DNA of 64,000 bases from an uncultured Oscillospiraceae bacterium (GTDB lineage: Bacteria; Bacillota; Clostridia; Oscillospirales; Oscillospiraceae), in NCBI GenBank assembly GCA_934567355.1, contig CAKTJC010000007.1, positions 33,631 through 97,630 of the forward strand. Reading direction: 5' to 3'. The position numbers and the translations under genes are program-made. Every line of letters starts with the position of its first letter. Position 1 is the first letter of the stretch. Positions 20,169-28,000 of the stretch are shown piece after piece. The notes under the pieces were generated by a model, which worked only from the letters and a program-made list of their open reading frames with translations, did no database searches and was not told where the DNA came from.

Positions 20169-20987
20169 TCAGCCGCAGCTTTCCAGGAACTTGTCCATGA
20201 GCTGGCAGACGACCTCGGGGGCTTCGACGATGATGAAGTGGCCGTAGCCGGGGACCTTCTCGAAGACCACCTTCTTGGCATTGACCATGCCGGCCATGGC
20301 GGTCTCATAATAGTGCTCGGGGACGTTCCAGTCGTCCTCGCCCCGGATCAGCAGGCAGGGGCAGGTGATCTTGCCCAGCTCGCCGGTGACATCGTAGTTA
20401 TTGTAGATGGACAGGTCGGACTTCTTTGCCCGGCCGCACTCCTGGTGCACGCCCCACATGATGAAATCGTGGGCTTCCTTGGAGGCCTTCTTGCCCACCA
20501 GGCTCTCGGAGAAGTCCAGGTGGGAGTGCTGGCAGCTGACATAGGGGTTGTCCAGCAGATCCACGGTGGTGCCGTAGGCGGTGCCCATGGCCAGGATCCT
20601 GGGGGAGCCCTGCATGGAGACCATGGCCTTGACGGGGTACTCCTCGGCGATGTGGTAGACCATATTGCCGCCCACGGAGCAGCCGATGATGATCACATCC
20701 TCGATGCCCATGGCCTTGGTGAAGTCCCACACAAATTTGCCGTAGTCCTTGTAATTGGAGATGCCCACATTGCCGGGCAGCGGCCAGGACTTGCCGTGGG
20801 CGGGCATATCGAAGGCCACCACGGTGTACTTATCCGCGAAGATCTCCATGATGCCGTGATACTGGCGGGATTCCCGGCCAGCGGTGTGCAGGCAGACGAT
20901 GGTGCCCTTGGGGTTCTTGGGGCCGTTGTTGGTTTCGTAATAGGTTTTGATGCCATTGACCATGACATATCCGCCGGTAATTGCCAT
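20169..20987 (-). CDS. Alpha/beta hydrolase with intact triad
   Basis: A 272-residue alpha/beta-fold hydrolase. The nucleophile elbow is GCSVGGN with Ser104, the acid is in RGEDDW and the His in GYGHF. The shared motif AGRESRQYHG near residue 36 may form the oxyanion-hole region. Such enzymes include C-C bond hydrolases (MhpC), esterases and CoA thioesterases. The start MAITGGY at 20987 follows AAAGGAG. A paralogue at 21433 lacks the Ser, so this copy is likely the active hydrolase of the pair. Confidence 0.87.
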   Translation of the reverse strand: MAITGGYVMVNGIKTYYETNNGPKNPKGTIVCLHTAGRESRQYHGIMEIFADKYTVVAFDMPAHGKSWPLPGNVGISNYKDYGKFVWDFTKAMGIEDVIIIGCSVGGNMVYHIAEEYPVKAMVSMQGSPRILAMGTAYGTTVDLLDNPYVSCQHSHLDFSESLVGKKASKEAHDFIMWGVHQECGRAKKSDLSIYNNYDVTGELGKITCPCLLIRGEDDWNVPEHYYETAMAGMVNAKKVVFEKVPGYGHFIIVEAPEVVCQLMDKFLESCG

Positions 20988-21006
20988 TGCTCGCAGCTCC
21001 TTTCTC

Positions 21007-21399
21007 TCAGTCGCAGATGGCTCTGGCGGCAAGGCGCGCCACCTGAGCGATCACGGCGTTGTTCTGACGGTTGGCCAGGGCGCTGCCCAGATTCTCGAAG
21101 CACAGGGGATTGTGCTTGATGGAGGTGGCCAGCTGGAAATTGCGGTGCTTGAAGAAGTCGTCCCACTGCTCCTGGGTGCCGCTGAGGCCGACGCAGTAGC
21201 CATTGGCGGGCTTGCCGATATACACATCGATCATCTTGCCCTTGTAGAAGAACATGTTGTAGGGCACTTTGTCAAAGATGAAGGTCATGTCGCCGGTGAA
21301 GAACCGGCCGTCCCAGTAATTCAGAAATTCCTCTGCTTCGGGGCCGTTGATCATTTCCTGAAGCTTCTTGAACTTCTCCAGGCGCTCGTTGTTGGTCAT
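21007..21399 (-). CDS. Small protein of unknown function, faintly SCP2-like
   Basis: A 130-residue protein without signal peptide or membrane segment. The centre, MIDVYIGKPANGYCVGLSG followed by QEQWDDFFK, resembles the strand-rich core of SCP2 lipid-carrier domains, but this is a weak impression. It sits between the two alpha/beta hydrolases, 20 and 34 bases from them, so it is certainly co-transcribed. It might carry an acyl or hydrophobic substrate, or form a subunit of a neighbouring enzyme. The ATG at 21399 has an AGGAGGTAAAC site. Confidence 0.6.
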   Translation of the reverse strand: MTNNERLEKFKKLQEMINGPEAEEFLNYWDGRFFTGDMTFIFDKVPYNMFFYKGKMIDVYIGKPANGYCVGLSGTQEQWDDFFKHRNFQLATSIKHNPLCFENLGSALANRQNNAVIAQVARLAARAICD

Positions 21400-21432
21400 G
21401 CTTGTTTACCTCCTAGTTATTTATGTGAAATT

Positions 21433-22251
21433 TTATTTTTCTTCGGACTCGGTGGATCTCAGGAAATCCAAAATGGTGTCGCACACCAGGCGGGGGGCTT
21501 CCTGGGGATTGTAGTGAGCGATCCCCGGGAGCACCGTGTATTGCAGGGGGGCGGCGTTTACAAGGCGGTGGAGCATGGGGGAAAATGCTTCATCCCGGAC
21601 GGTCCAGTCCTCGCTGCCCCGCAGAACCAGCGTGGGGCAGGTGACCTTATCCATATCCGCACGAACGTCGAAGCCGTTGTAAACCCCGCCGTAGTCCGCA
21701 CGCTTTACCTTGCCGACCTCGGTCATAACGCCCCAGAGGATAAACTGCCGATCCTCTTCGGTGGTCGCACTGCCAATGAGGCTGTCGGTAAAGTCGATGT
21801 GGGTATGCTGAACGCTGGCATAGGGATGATCCAGATTGTCGGAAACGGAGGCGTCCACATGGGGGGAATAGTCCGTTCCCGCCATGGACACGATCGCCCG
21901 CACCTGGATGCGCTGTGCCAGGTAGAAAACCACATTGCCGCCCAGCGCACAGCCGACGCAGATGGGGTTTTCCACATGAAGGGCATTCAATGCATCAATG
22001 ATAAAATCGCAGTATGCGTGATATTCCGTCAGGCATTCGTTGCCGGGCAGCGGCCAGCTTTTTCCGTGCCCCGGCATATCGAAGCAGAGCACCTCCATGG
22101 TGTCCGCCAGGCAGTCCATCATGGCGTGGTACTGGCGGCTCTCCCGCCCGGCAGAGCCGAAGCAGACCATGGTGCCGCCGCTGCGGGGGCCGTTGTTGGT
22201 CTCCACAAAGATCTTGATGCCGTTGACCGGAATGTATCGGGAAGTGATCAT
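21433..22251 (-). CDS. Alpha/beta hydrolase-fold protein lacking the nucleophilic Ser
   Basis: A 272-residue paralogue of the hydrolase at 20169, sharing AGRESRQYH and MPGHGKSWPLPGN. The nucleophile elbow reads GCALGGN: the codon is GCG, Ala102, where the paralogue has Ser. The acid (RGSEDW) and His (GIAHY) remain. It may be a pseudoenzyme, a regulator of the paralogue, or use a non-covalent mechanism, as some alpha/beta-fold dioxygenases and lyases do. The open reading frame is intact and well spaced in the operon, so it is unlikely to be decaying. Confidence 0.85.
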   Translation of the reverse strand: MITSRYIPVNGIKIFVETNNGPRSGGTMVCFGSAGRESRQYHAMMDCLADTMEVLCFDMPGHGKSWPLPGNECLTEYHAYCDFIIDALNALHVENPICVGCALGGNVVFYLAQRIQVRAIVSMAGTDYSPHVDASVSDNLDHPYASVQHTHIDFTDSLIGSATTEEDRQFILWGVMTEVGKVKRADYGGVYNGFDVRADMDKVTCPTLVLRGSEDWTVRDEAFSPMLHRLVNAAPLQYTVLPGIAHYNPQEAPRLVCDTILDFLRSTESEEK

Positions 22252-22272
22252 GGCTTGCTCCCTTCCCGTATG

Positions 22273-23457
22273 TCAGATGACGCCCTGGGCGGCCAGCTCA
22301 TCGATCTTCTCCTGGGAGTAGCCCAGCACGGATGCGTAGATCTCCCGGTTGTGCTCGCCCAGCCGGGGGGCGGGGCAGCGGATCTCGGGATCGGTCTCGG
22401 ACATGCGGACGGCGGAATTGGTAAAGCGCATGGGGCCGACCTCCGGGTCGTCGATCTCCGGGAACATGTTCCGGGCGCCGCCGATCTGCTCGTTGGCCAC
22501 CACCTGATCCAGCGTCAGGATGGGGGCGCAGGCGAAGCCCTTGGGCAGCAGGCGGTCAATGATCTCGTCGGTGGTCAGCGAGGTGGTCCATGCCTCCACG
22601 ATCTCATCCAGCTCCGCCCGGTTGCGCACCCGCAGGGCGTTGGTGACGAAGCGGGGGTCGTCCACCAGCTCCGGGTGCCCCATCTCCTGGCACAGGATGC
22701 CGAAGAATTTGGGGGCGCTGCCGTTGATGACCATGTAGCCGTCCTTGGTGTGGTAGCCGCCGCCGGGGGCGGAGGAGGTATAGCGGTTGCCGTTCTTGGT
22801 GGGCACCTTGCCGGTGGACAGGTACACCTGCATCATGCTGGCCTCCGCCACCACGCAGCCGTCGGTGAGGGAAATATCGATCTTCTGACCCTTGCCGGTC
22901 TGGTCGCGGTAGCGCAGCGCCGCCAGAACGCCGATGACCAGATTCAGGCCGCCCATCACATCGCCGAAGGAAGCGCCGCAGCGCACCGGGTCGGATTCCG
23001 GCCAGCCGGTGATGCTCATGACGCCGCTCCAGGCCTGGGACATGGTGTCGTAGCCCGCCCGATGGCGGTAGGGGCCGGTGGCGCCGAAGCCGGAGATGGA
23101 GCCGTAGATCAGCCGGGGGTTGACCTCCTTCAGCGTCTCATAGCCCACGCCCAGCTTTTCCATGGTGCCGGGGCGGAAATTCTCGATGAGCACATCCACA
23201 TTCTTTACCAGCTCCAGCAGCACATCCTTACCCTTTTTCAGATCCAGGGTGATGCCCTTTTTGCTGCGGTTGAAATTTTTATAGTAGCAGCTGACCCCGT
23301 TTTTCATGGGGGCGAAATTCCGGCTGTCGTCGCCGGTGCCGGGCTGCTCCAGCTTGATGACCTCCGCGCCCAGGTCGCCCAGCAGGGCGCCGGCGGAGGG
23401 AGTTGCCAGCACCCGCCCCATGTCCAGGACGCGGATGCCCTTCAGTGCAGATTCCAT
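22273..23457 (-). CDS. Family III CoA transferase (CaiB/BaiF type), copy 1
   Basis: A 394-residue CoA transferase. It has LKGIRVLDMGRVLATP at the N-terminus, ADVLIENF-type NVDVLIENFRPGTME, ISGFGATGPY and the putative catalytic Asp137 in AGYDTM. The family moves CoA between carboxylic acids through anhydride and thioester intermediates, without ATP. It directly follows the thiolase gene, so it likely activates the acid that the thiolase complex then works on, or recovers CoA from its product. A second member lies at 29834. ATG after TAAGGAGAG. Confidence 0.92.
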   Translation of the reverse strand: MESALKGIRVLDMGRVLATPSAGALLGDLGAEVIKLEQPGTGDDSRNFAPMKNGVSCYYKNFNRSKKGITLDLKKGKDVLLELVKNVDVLIENFRPGTMEKLGVGYETLKEVNPRLIYGSISGFGATGPYRHRAGYDTMSQAWSGVMSITGWPESDPVRCGASFGDVMGGLNLVIGVLAALRYRDQTGKGQKIDISLTDGCVVAEASMMQVYLSTGKVPTKNGNRYTSSAPGGGYHTKDGYMVINGSAPKFFGILCQEMGHPELVDDPRFVTNALRVRNRAELDEIVEAWTTSLTTDEIIDRLLPKGFACAPILTLDQVVANEQIGGARNMFPEIDDPEVGPMRFTNSAVRMSETDPEIRCPAPRLGEHNREIYASVLGYSQEKIDELAAQGVI

Positions 23458-23470
23458 CGTGATTCTCTCC

Positions 23471-24670
23471 TTAACCCTTTTCGTTGCCCAGAATCAGGCA
23501 GGCGGCGATCTGGGGAGGGCCGCCGAAGGTCTGAGACAGGCCGCGGTGTACATTCTTCAGCTGCCGGGCGGGGTTATCCACCTTGCCCTGGAGCTGCTTA
23601 TAGATCTCATAGGTCATGCGGATGCCGCTGGCGCCCACCGGGTGGCCGAAGCACTTCAGGCCGCCGTCCACGTTCACGGGCAGGCCGCCGGTGCGCTCGA
23701 AGAAGCCGTTTTCGATGTCGTCCCGGGCGCCGCCTCTGGGGCTGAAGCCGAAGTCCTCGTAGATGCACAGCTCGGTGATGGAGAAGCAGTCGTGCACCTC
23801 CGCTAGGTCGATCTCATTGCGGGGGTCGCGGATGCCCGCCATGTCATAGGCCATCTGGGAGCACTTGCGCAGCGCCTCGAAGCTGGTCCAGTCGAAATTC
23901 CGTGCCCGGTAATGGGGGGTGATCATGTCGGTGGCACAGCCGAAGCCCTTGATGTAGATGGGATCGGGTCGGAAATTCTTGGCCAGGGAGGCGCGGGTGA
24001 TGATCACCGCCGCGCCGCCGTCGGAGGTGCCGCAGCAGTCGTACAGACCCAGGGGGGAGGCGATTAGGGGCGCCTTCATCACCTGCTCCATGGTGATCAC
24101 ATTGTGGAAATGCGCCTTGGGGGACAGGGAGCCGTTATAGTGGTTCTTGATGTCGATCTTTGCCAGCAGGCGCTTGCCCTCGTCATAGGTCAGGCCGTAC
24201 TTCTTGAAGTAGGCCTCGGCGATCAGGGCGAAGGAGCCGGGGGCGTCCCTTCGGGTCTCGCGCACCGGGTTCAGGCCGCGGCCGACGCCCAGGCCGCCCG
24301 CGCCCTTGTCCTTCAGCTTTTCCGCGCCGATGGCCATGGCGATGTCGCACATGCCGCTCTCCACCGCCAGGCAGGCATTGATGATGGCGATGTGACCGGC
24401 GGTGCACCAGTTTTCGTTGCGGGTGATGGGGATGCCGTGCATTTTCAGGGCGTCCGCCACCGGGGTGCCGGAGCAGTTATTGGGGGCGTTGGTATTGGCA
24501 AAATAGCACACCTGCACGTCCTTGGGGCCGATGCCGGCATCCTGGAAGGCCTCGAAGGCCGCGTCGATGATCAGATCGTCCAGGCCGGTGTCCCAGCGCT
24601 CGCCGAACTTGGTGCAGCCCATGCCGATAATGGCAAGATCATCTTTGAATCCGTTTGCAAAATAGGACAT
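23471..24670 (-). CDS. SCPx/PhlC-type thiolase-like acyltransferase
   Basis: A 399-residue thiolase-superfamily protein of the SCPx/archaeal group. The acyl-accepting Cys is present, Cys89 in ENWCTAGH, with the later HDCFSITEL and GHPVGASG His motifs. This group works as complexes with DUF35 proteins: archaeal acetoacetyl-CoA thiolase, BbsB of toluene degradation and PhlC of phloroglucinol acylation. The next gene upstream, three bases away, encodes an HMGCS-like/DUF35 fusion, so the two proteins very likely form one complex. It may thiolytically cleave or transfer an acyl group. Confidence 0.9.
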   Translation of the reverse strand: MSYFANGFKDDLAIIGMGCTKFGERWDTGLDDLIIDAAFEAFQDAGIGPKDVQVCYFANTNAPNNCSGTPVADALKMHGIPITRNENWCTAGHIAIINACLAVESGMCDIAMAIGAEKLKDKGAGGLGVGRGLNPVRETRRDAPGSFALIAEAYFKKYGLTYDEGKRLLAKIDIKNHYNGSLSPKAHFHNVITMEQVMKAPLIASPLGLYDCCGTSDGGAAVIITRASLAKNFRPDPIYIKGFGCATDMITPHYRARNFDWTSFEALRKCSQMAYDMAGIRDPRNEIDLAEVHDCFSITELCIYEDFGFSPRGGARDDIENGFFERTGGLPVNVDGGLKCFGHPVGASGIRMTYEIYKQLQGKVDNPARQLKNVHRGLSQTFGGPPQIAACLILGNEKG

Positions 24671-24673
24671 ATC

Positions 24674-26107
24674 TTACACCTCTTCTCTTCTCAGCGGGCG
24701 GAGCTTCCAGAAATAGTTGGGGAAATTGCCCAGCTCGTGCATCCGGCGGAAGGTAAACTCCACATCCATGCCCACCTTCACATCATCCAGCACGAAATCG
24801 GTCATGATGGTATAGATCCGCGCGCCGTTGGGGTTTTCCGCCACGGCCTGGATCAGCAGGGGATCGTCGCTGCGCCCGGCGTACTGGTCGACGGAGAAGG
24901 TATAGAGCTTGCAGATGCTGTCCGCCGCGGGGAATTCATCGTAGTCATCCAGACTGCCGCAGTTATCGCACACTCGGTTGATGGGGAACAGCGCCGCGCC
25001 GCACTTGCGGCAGACGCTGCCGTGCAGGCGCAGGTTGATCCGCTGCTCCCGCCAGGTCTGAGCGGTGGAAGCAGGGAGCTTGAAGGCGCCGCCGGGCTCC
25101 GCCGGGGCGATGTTCCGCCAGGACAGGAAGCGGCCGTAGGAGGTCAGCTCCTCCCGGTTATCCAGGTAGCGCCGGATCTGCCGGTGGCCGTCCAGCCGGG
25201 AGATCTGCCCGGTGACGGTGAGCATGGTGACGGATGCGCCGTTGCCGTAGTCCACCAGAAGGATCCGGTCTCCGGCCTGGGCATTTTCCAGGGCGTTCAC
25301 CAGCCCCAGCAGCGCCTGCGCCGCGCCGGTGTCGCCCACATTGGCAAGCAGGGTATCCGCCAGCTGCTCCGGAGCGATGCCGTTTTTCGCGGCGGCCTTG
25401 GCCAGCAGCTTCTGGTTCTGCCCCACCAGCACCACCTTCTGGAAATCGGAGATCTGTCTGCCCGTCTCCTTCAGTGCTTTGCTCAGCACCAGCTTCACTT
25501 CCCGCAGATAGCCGGATTCATCGCAGAACCGCCCCTCGGCATGGACGGTATAGGGCTGGGAGGCATTTCTCCAATAGTCGTTGATCTCTTCGTTGACGAA
25601 GGTCATATAGTCGATCTCCGCCAGCAGATCGTCGCCGGAGCCCACCACCACGGCGGCGGCGCCGTCGCCGAAGCCGCTCTCCTGGGCGGACTTGGGATAG
25701 CCGTTGCGCATATCGGCAGCGGTGACCAGCACATTGCTCCCGGCGGCAGCCGCATCCATGGCGGCGCGCAGCGCGTTGGTGCCCGCCCGGGTGCTGGCGG
25801 CAAAATCGGCGGTGAACACCTTGCCGTCGTCCAGGTCACAGGCCACGGAAATCAGGGCGCTGTGGAGCTTCTCCGCATACACGCCGGTGGTGGAGGCGAA
25901 ATACAGGGCATCCACATCCTTGCGGGGGAACAGCCGGAAGCATCCGAAGGCTGCCTCCACCGCCATGGTCACGCTGTCCTCATCCACGTCGGCTACGCTC
26001 TTCTCACCCTTGCCCGGCTTGCCCCAGATTTTTCCCAGAGCCGCGCGGGAAAGATAACGGTAAGGCAGATACGCGCCTACAGATTTAATTCCACGCTTCA
26101 AGTTCAT
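24674..26107 (-). CDS. HMG-CoA synthase-like protein fused to Zn-ribbon/OB-fold (DUF35) domain
   Basis: A 477-residue fusion. Residues 1 to about 350 are a thiolase-fold domain of the HMG-CoA-synthase/KAS III kind (SVGAYLPYRYLSR). At the usual catalytic Cys the sequence reads DFAASTRAGTNAL; aligned without gaps to the ACYGGT region of HMG-CoA synthases, Thr106 replaces Cys. The C-terminus has a rubredoxin-like zinc ribbon (CRKCG...CDNCG) and an OB-fold. PhlA and PhlB of the phloroglucinol acyltransferase are separate versions of these two parts. ATG at 26107 has a close AAGGAG; TTG at 26101 has better spacing and is an alternative start. Confidence 0.85.
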   Translation of the reverse strand: MNLKRGIKSVGAYLPYRYLSRAALGKIWGKPGKGEKSVADVDEDSVTMAVEAAFGCFRLFPRKDVDALYFASTTGVYAEKLHSALISVACDLDDGKVFTADFAASTRAGTNALRAAMDAAAAGSNVLVTAADMRNGYPKSAQESGFGDGAAAVVVGSGDDLLAEIDYMTFVNEEINDYWRNASQPYTVHAEGRFCDESGYLREVKLVLSKALKETGRQISDFQKVVLVGQNQKLLAKAAAKNGIAPEQLADTLLANVGDTGAAQALLGLVNALENAQAGDRILLVDYGNGASVTMLTVTGQISRLDGHRQIRRYLDNREELTSYGRFLSWRNIAPAEPGGAFKLPASTAQTWREQRINLRLHGSVCRKCGAALFPINRVCDNCGSLDDYDEFPAADSICKLYTFSVDQYAGRSDDPLLIQAVAENPNGARIYTIMTDFVLDDVKVGMDVEFTFRRMHELGNFPNYFWKLRPLRREEV

Positions 26108-26147
26108 CTCTCCTTTTTTGTTTGCATAAGCATAAGGTTTTATGTGG

Positions 26148-26366
26148 TTTGTTGAATGGTACACGGTTCGACGCGAATGTAGGGGACGATGCCCACATCG
26201 TCCCGCAAGCCCTACGGAACCGACCGGTACGTTGAATGGAACAGGAGAATGGGATGAAACGTGACATTTCCCCATTCAACCGAGCCACGTAAATAAACTG
26301 ACCTGGCGCGGGTCGATGTGGGCATCGACCCCTACAATGAAACCTTGGGTGCATGCCGTTCATCCG
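26148..26366. repeat. Family A palindromic repeat, locus 2
   Basis: Left hairpin of the A-T type and right hairpin of the rare T-A type (GGTCGATG...CATCGACC), around GTTGAATGG and CCATTCAACC. It lies between the second SLC13 gene and the HMGCS-like gene. Confidence 0.88.
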
Positions 26367-26394
26367 GCCGGTTCCGCGTTTTACCCGTTGCTGC

Positions 26395-27681
26395 TCAGAA
26401 GCCCAGGAGGAAGCGGGCGGAGCAGATGGCTACCAGGATCAGGTAGGCGACGATGTTGAACGGGCCGCCGATCTTCTGATAGTCCCGGAAGCTGTAGCCC
26501 TCTGCCAGGGTCATGGCATAGGAGCTGACGCCCAGGGGGGTGGCGTAGCCGCACATGACGAAGCAGGTGATGGCATACACAAACAGGGTCGGATCCAGCC
26601 CCATCTCCTGCGCCAGAGGAATGAAAATGGGCACCAGCAGGGAAATGGTGGCGGTATGGGACAGCAGGTTGGACATGATGGTGACCATCAGACCGAAGGC
26701 CAGCATGACCACCACGACGCTGGCATTGGTGCCGATCACACCCACCAGCCAATTGGCCAGGAAGCCCGCCGCGCCGCTGGCATTGAGCCCCTTGGCAACG
26801 CCCAGGGTGGAGCCGACGATCACGATGGCGCTCCAGCTGATCTTGGCAAAGGCCGTTTTGGCGCTCAGGCAGCCGGTGACGATGCAGGCCATGGCCGCCA
26901 GGGAGGCAACCACGCCCACCGTCCACAGCTCACACAGGAAGCCGATCACCATAAGGATGATGATGGCGAAGCAGACGTACATTTTGGGATTTGCCTTCTC
27001 GCCGGTGTCCTCCTGCCCCTTCAGCTCCTGAATGTAGTCCGGCGTATCGGGCATATAGGCGACGGAGCGGACCAGGGGCTTATAGGCGATGGTGGAGAAC
27101 CAGAAGGCCAGCAGGATCAGCAGAGGGATGCCGGTGATGCCCAGCTCAAAGAAGGTCATGGGGCGCAGGCCGGAGCTTTCCAGCAGACCCTGGGCGACCA
27201 GCTGGGGGGTGGAGCCCACCAGGGTGCAGGCGCCGCCCACCATGGAGGCGATGCCCACGGGCATGACGATGTGCTTGCCCTTGATCTTGCCGTCGGAGGC
27301 CGCCGCCACGGAGCGGATCAGCGGCAGGAACATGGCCATGACGGAGGAATTGCTGGTAAAGGCGGAGAGCATGCCGCAGGCCAGCACCAGCACGAAGATC
27401 ATCCGCCGCTCGTTGTAGCCCACGGCCTTGATGATCTTTTTTCCGATGAACTGCGCCGCGCCGGTCTGGAACATGGCCTCGCCCACCACCATGGTGCCGG
27501 CGATCATAAAGATGATGTCGTTGCTGAAGCCGGAGAACACCGTCGCCTTGTCGATGATGCCGGAGATATAGAACGCCAGGCACCCCAGGAACGCCGTAAC
27601 GGCCAGGGGGAACACCTCGGTGACGAATCCTACGATCATCGCAACGATAATTCCGAAGGAAATGATAATTTCAGGAGTCAT
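26395..27681 (-). CDS. SLC13/DASS family anion transporter (copy 2)
   Basis: A 428-residue carrier, the same length as the copy at 17148, with FTSNSSVMAMFLP and SNLLSHTATISLL as the two substrate-binding hairpin motifs. Likely sodium-coupled import of an organic anion. It is next to the PucR regulator and is the first structural gene downstream of it, so the pair may form the inducible entry point of the pathway. Divergence from copy 1 suggests different substrates or affinities. Confidence 0.87.
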   Translation of the reverse strand: MTPEIIISFGIIVAMIVGFVTEVFPLAVTAFLGCLAFYISGIIDKATVFSGFSNDIIFMIAGTMVVGEAMFQTGAAQFIGKKIIKAVGYNERRMIFVLVLACGMLSAFTSNSSVMAMFLPLIRSVAAASDGKIKGKHIVMPVGIASMVGGACTLVGSTPQLVAQGLLESSGLRPMTFFELGITGIPLLILLAFWFSTIAYKPLVRSVAYMPDTPDYIQELKGQEDTGEKANPKMYVCFAIIILMVIGFLCELWTVGVVASLAAMACIVTGCLSAKTAFAKISWSAIVIVGSTLGVAKGLNASGAAGFLANWLVGVIGTNASVVVVMLAFGLMVTIMSNLLSHTATISLLVPIFIPLAQEMGLDPTLFVYAITCFVMCGYATPLGVSSYAMTLAEGYSFRDYQKIGGPFNIVAYLILVAICSARFLLGF

Positions 27682-27759
27682 TGCTTTTCAAAACCTCTCA
27701 GTCTGTGCCGCCGGAAGTGCCCGTATGGTGCAATTCGCTGGTCACAGGGGTATTCTAGC

Positions 27760-27875
27760 ATTTTACTTTTGTAGAAAATATCCAGCGTCAGTCTGAAAAA
27801 AGGGGTGCAATTTTCCTACTTTAATACGACATGCGAAGATGCCGCGCCCTCATTTTACTTATTGTCAAATAAAAT
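27760..27875. promoter_or_regulatory. Candidate operator pair upstream of SLC13 copy 2
   Basis: Two AT-rich dyads sharing ATTTTACTT: 27760-27779 (ATTTTACTTTTGTAGAAAAT) and 27852-27875, whose arms are ATTTTA and TAAAAT with inner TTATT and AATAA. They are 72 bases apart in the gap between the PucR gene and the transporter and could bind the PucR protein. Based on symmetry only. Confidence 0.4.
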
Positions 27876-27943
27876 ATCATTTTTGCACAATTTCAACCGG
27901 TAAAGCACTAAATGATGCAGGAAAATCTTTGGAAAAACAATAA

Positions 27944-27985
27944 TCCCGGGCAGCGACTTTCAAAAGAAAGCACAACTGCCCGGGA
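27944..27985 (-). terminator. Intrinsic terminator of the PucR gene
   Basis: Ten-bp stem TCCCGGGCAG/CTGCCCGGGA (27944-27953 and 27976-27985) with a T-rich tail on the minus strand, just past the PucR stop codon. Confidence 0.75.
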
Positions 27986-28000
27986 CGTATTTTCTTATAA

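Noticed and set aside
24674..26107. A mevalonate-pathway HMG-CoA synthase
   Set aside because: The catalytic Cys is replaced by Thr and the context is catabolic, without other mevalonate genes.
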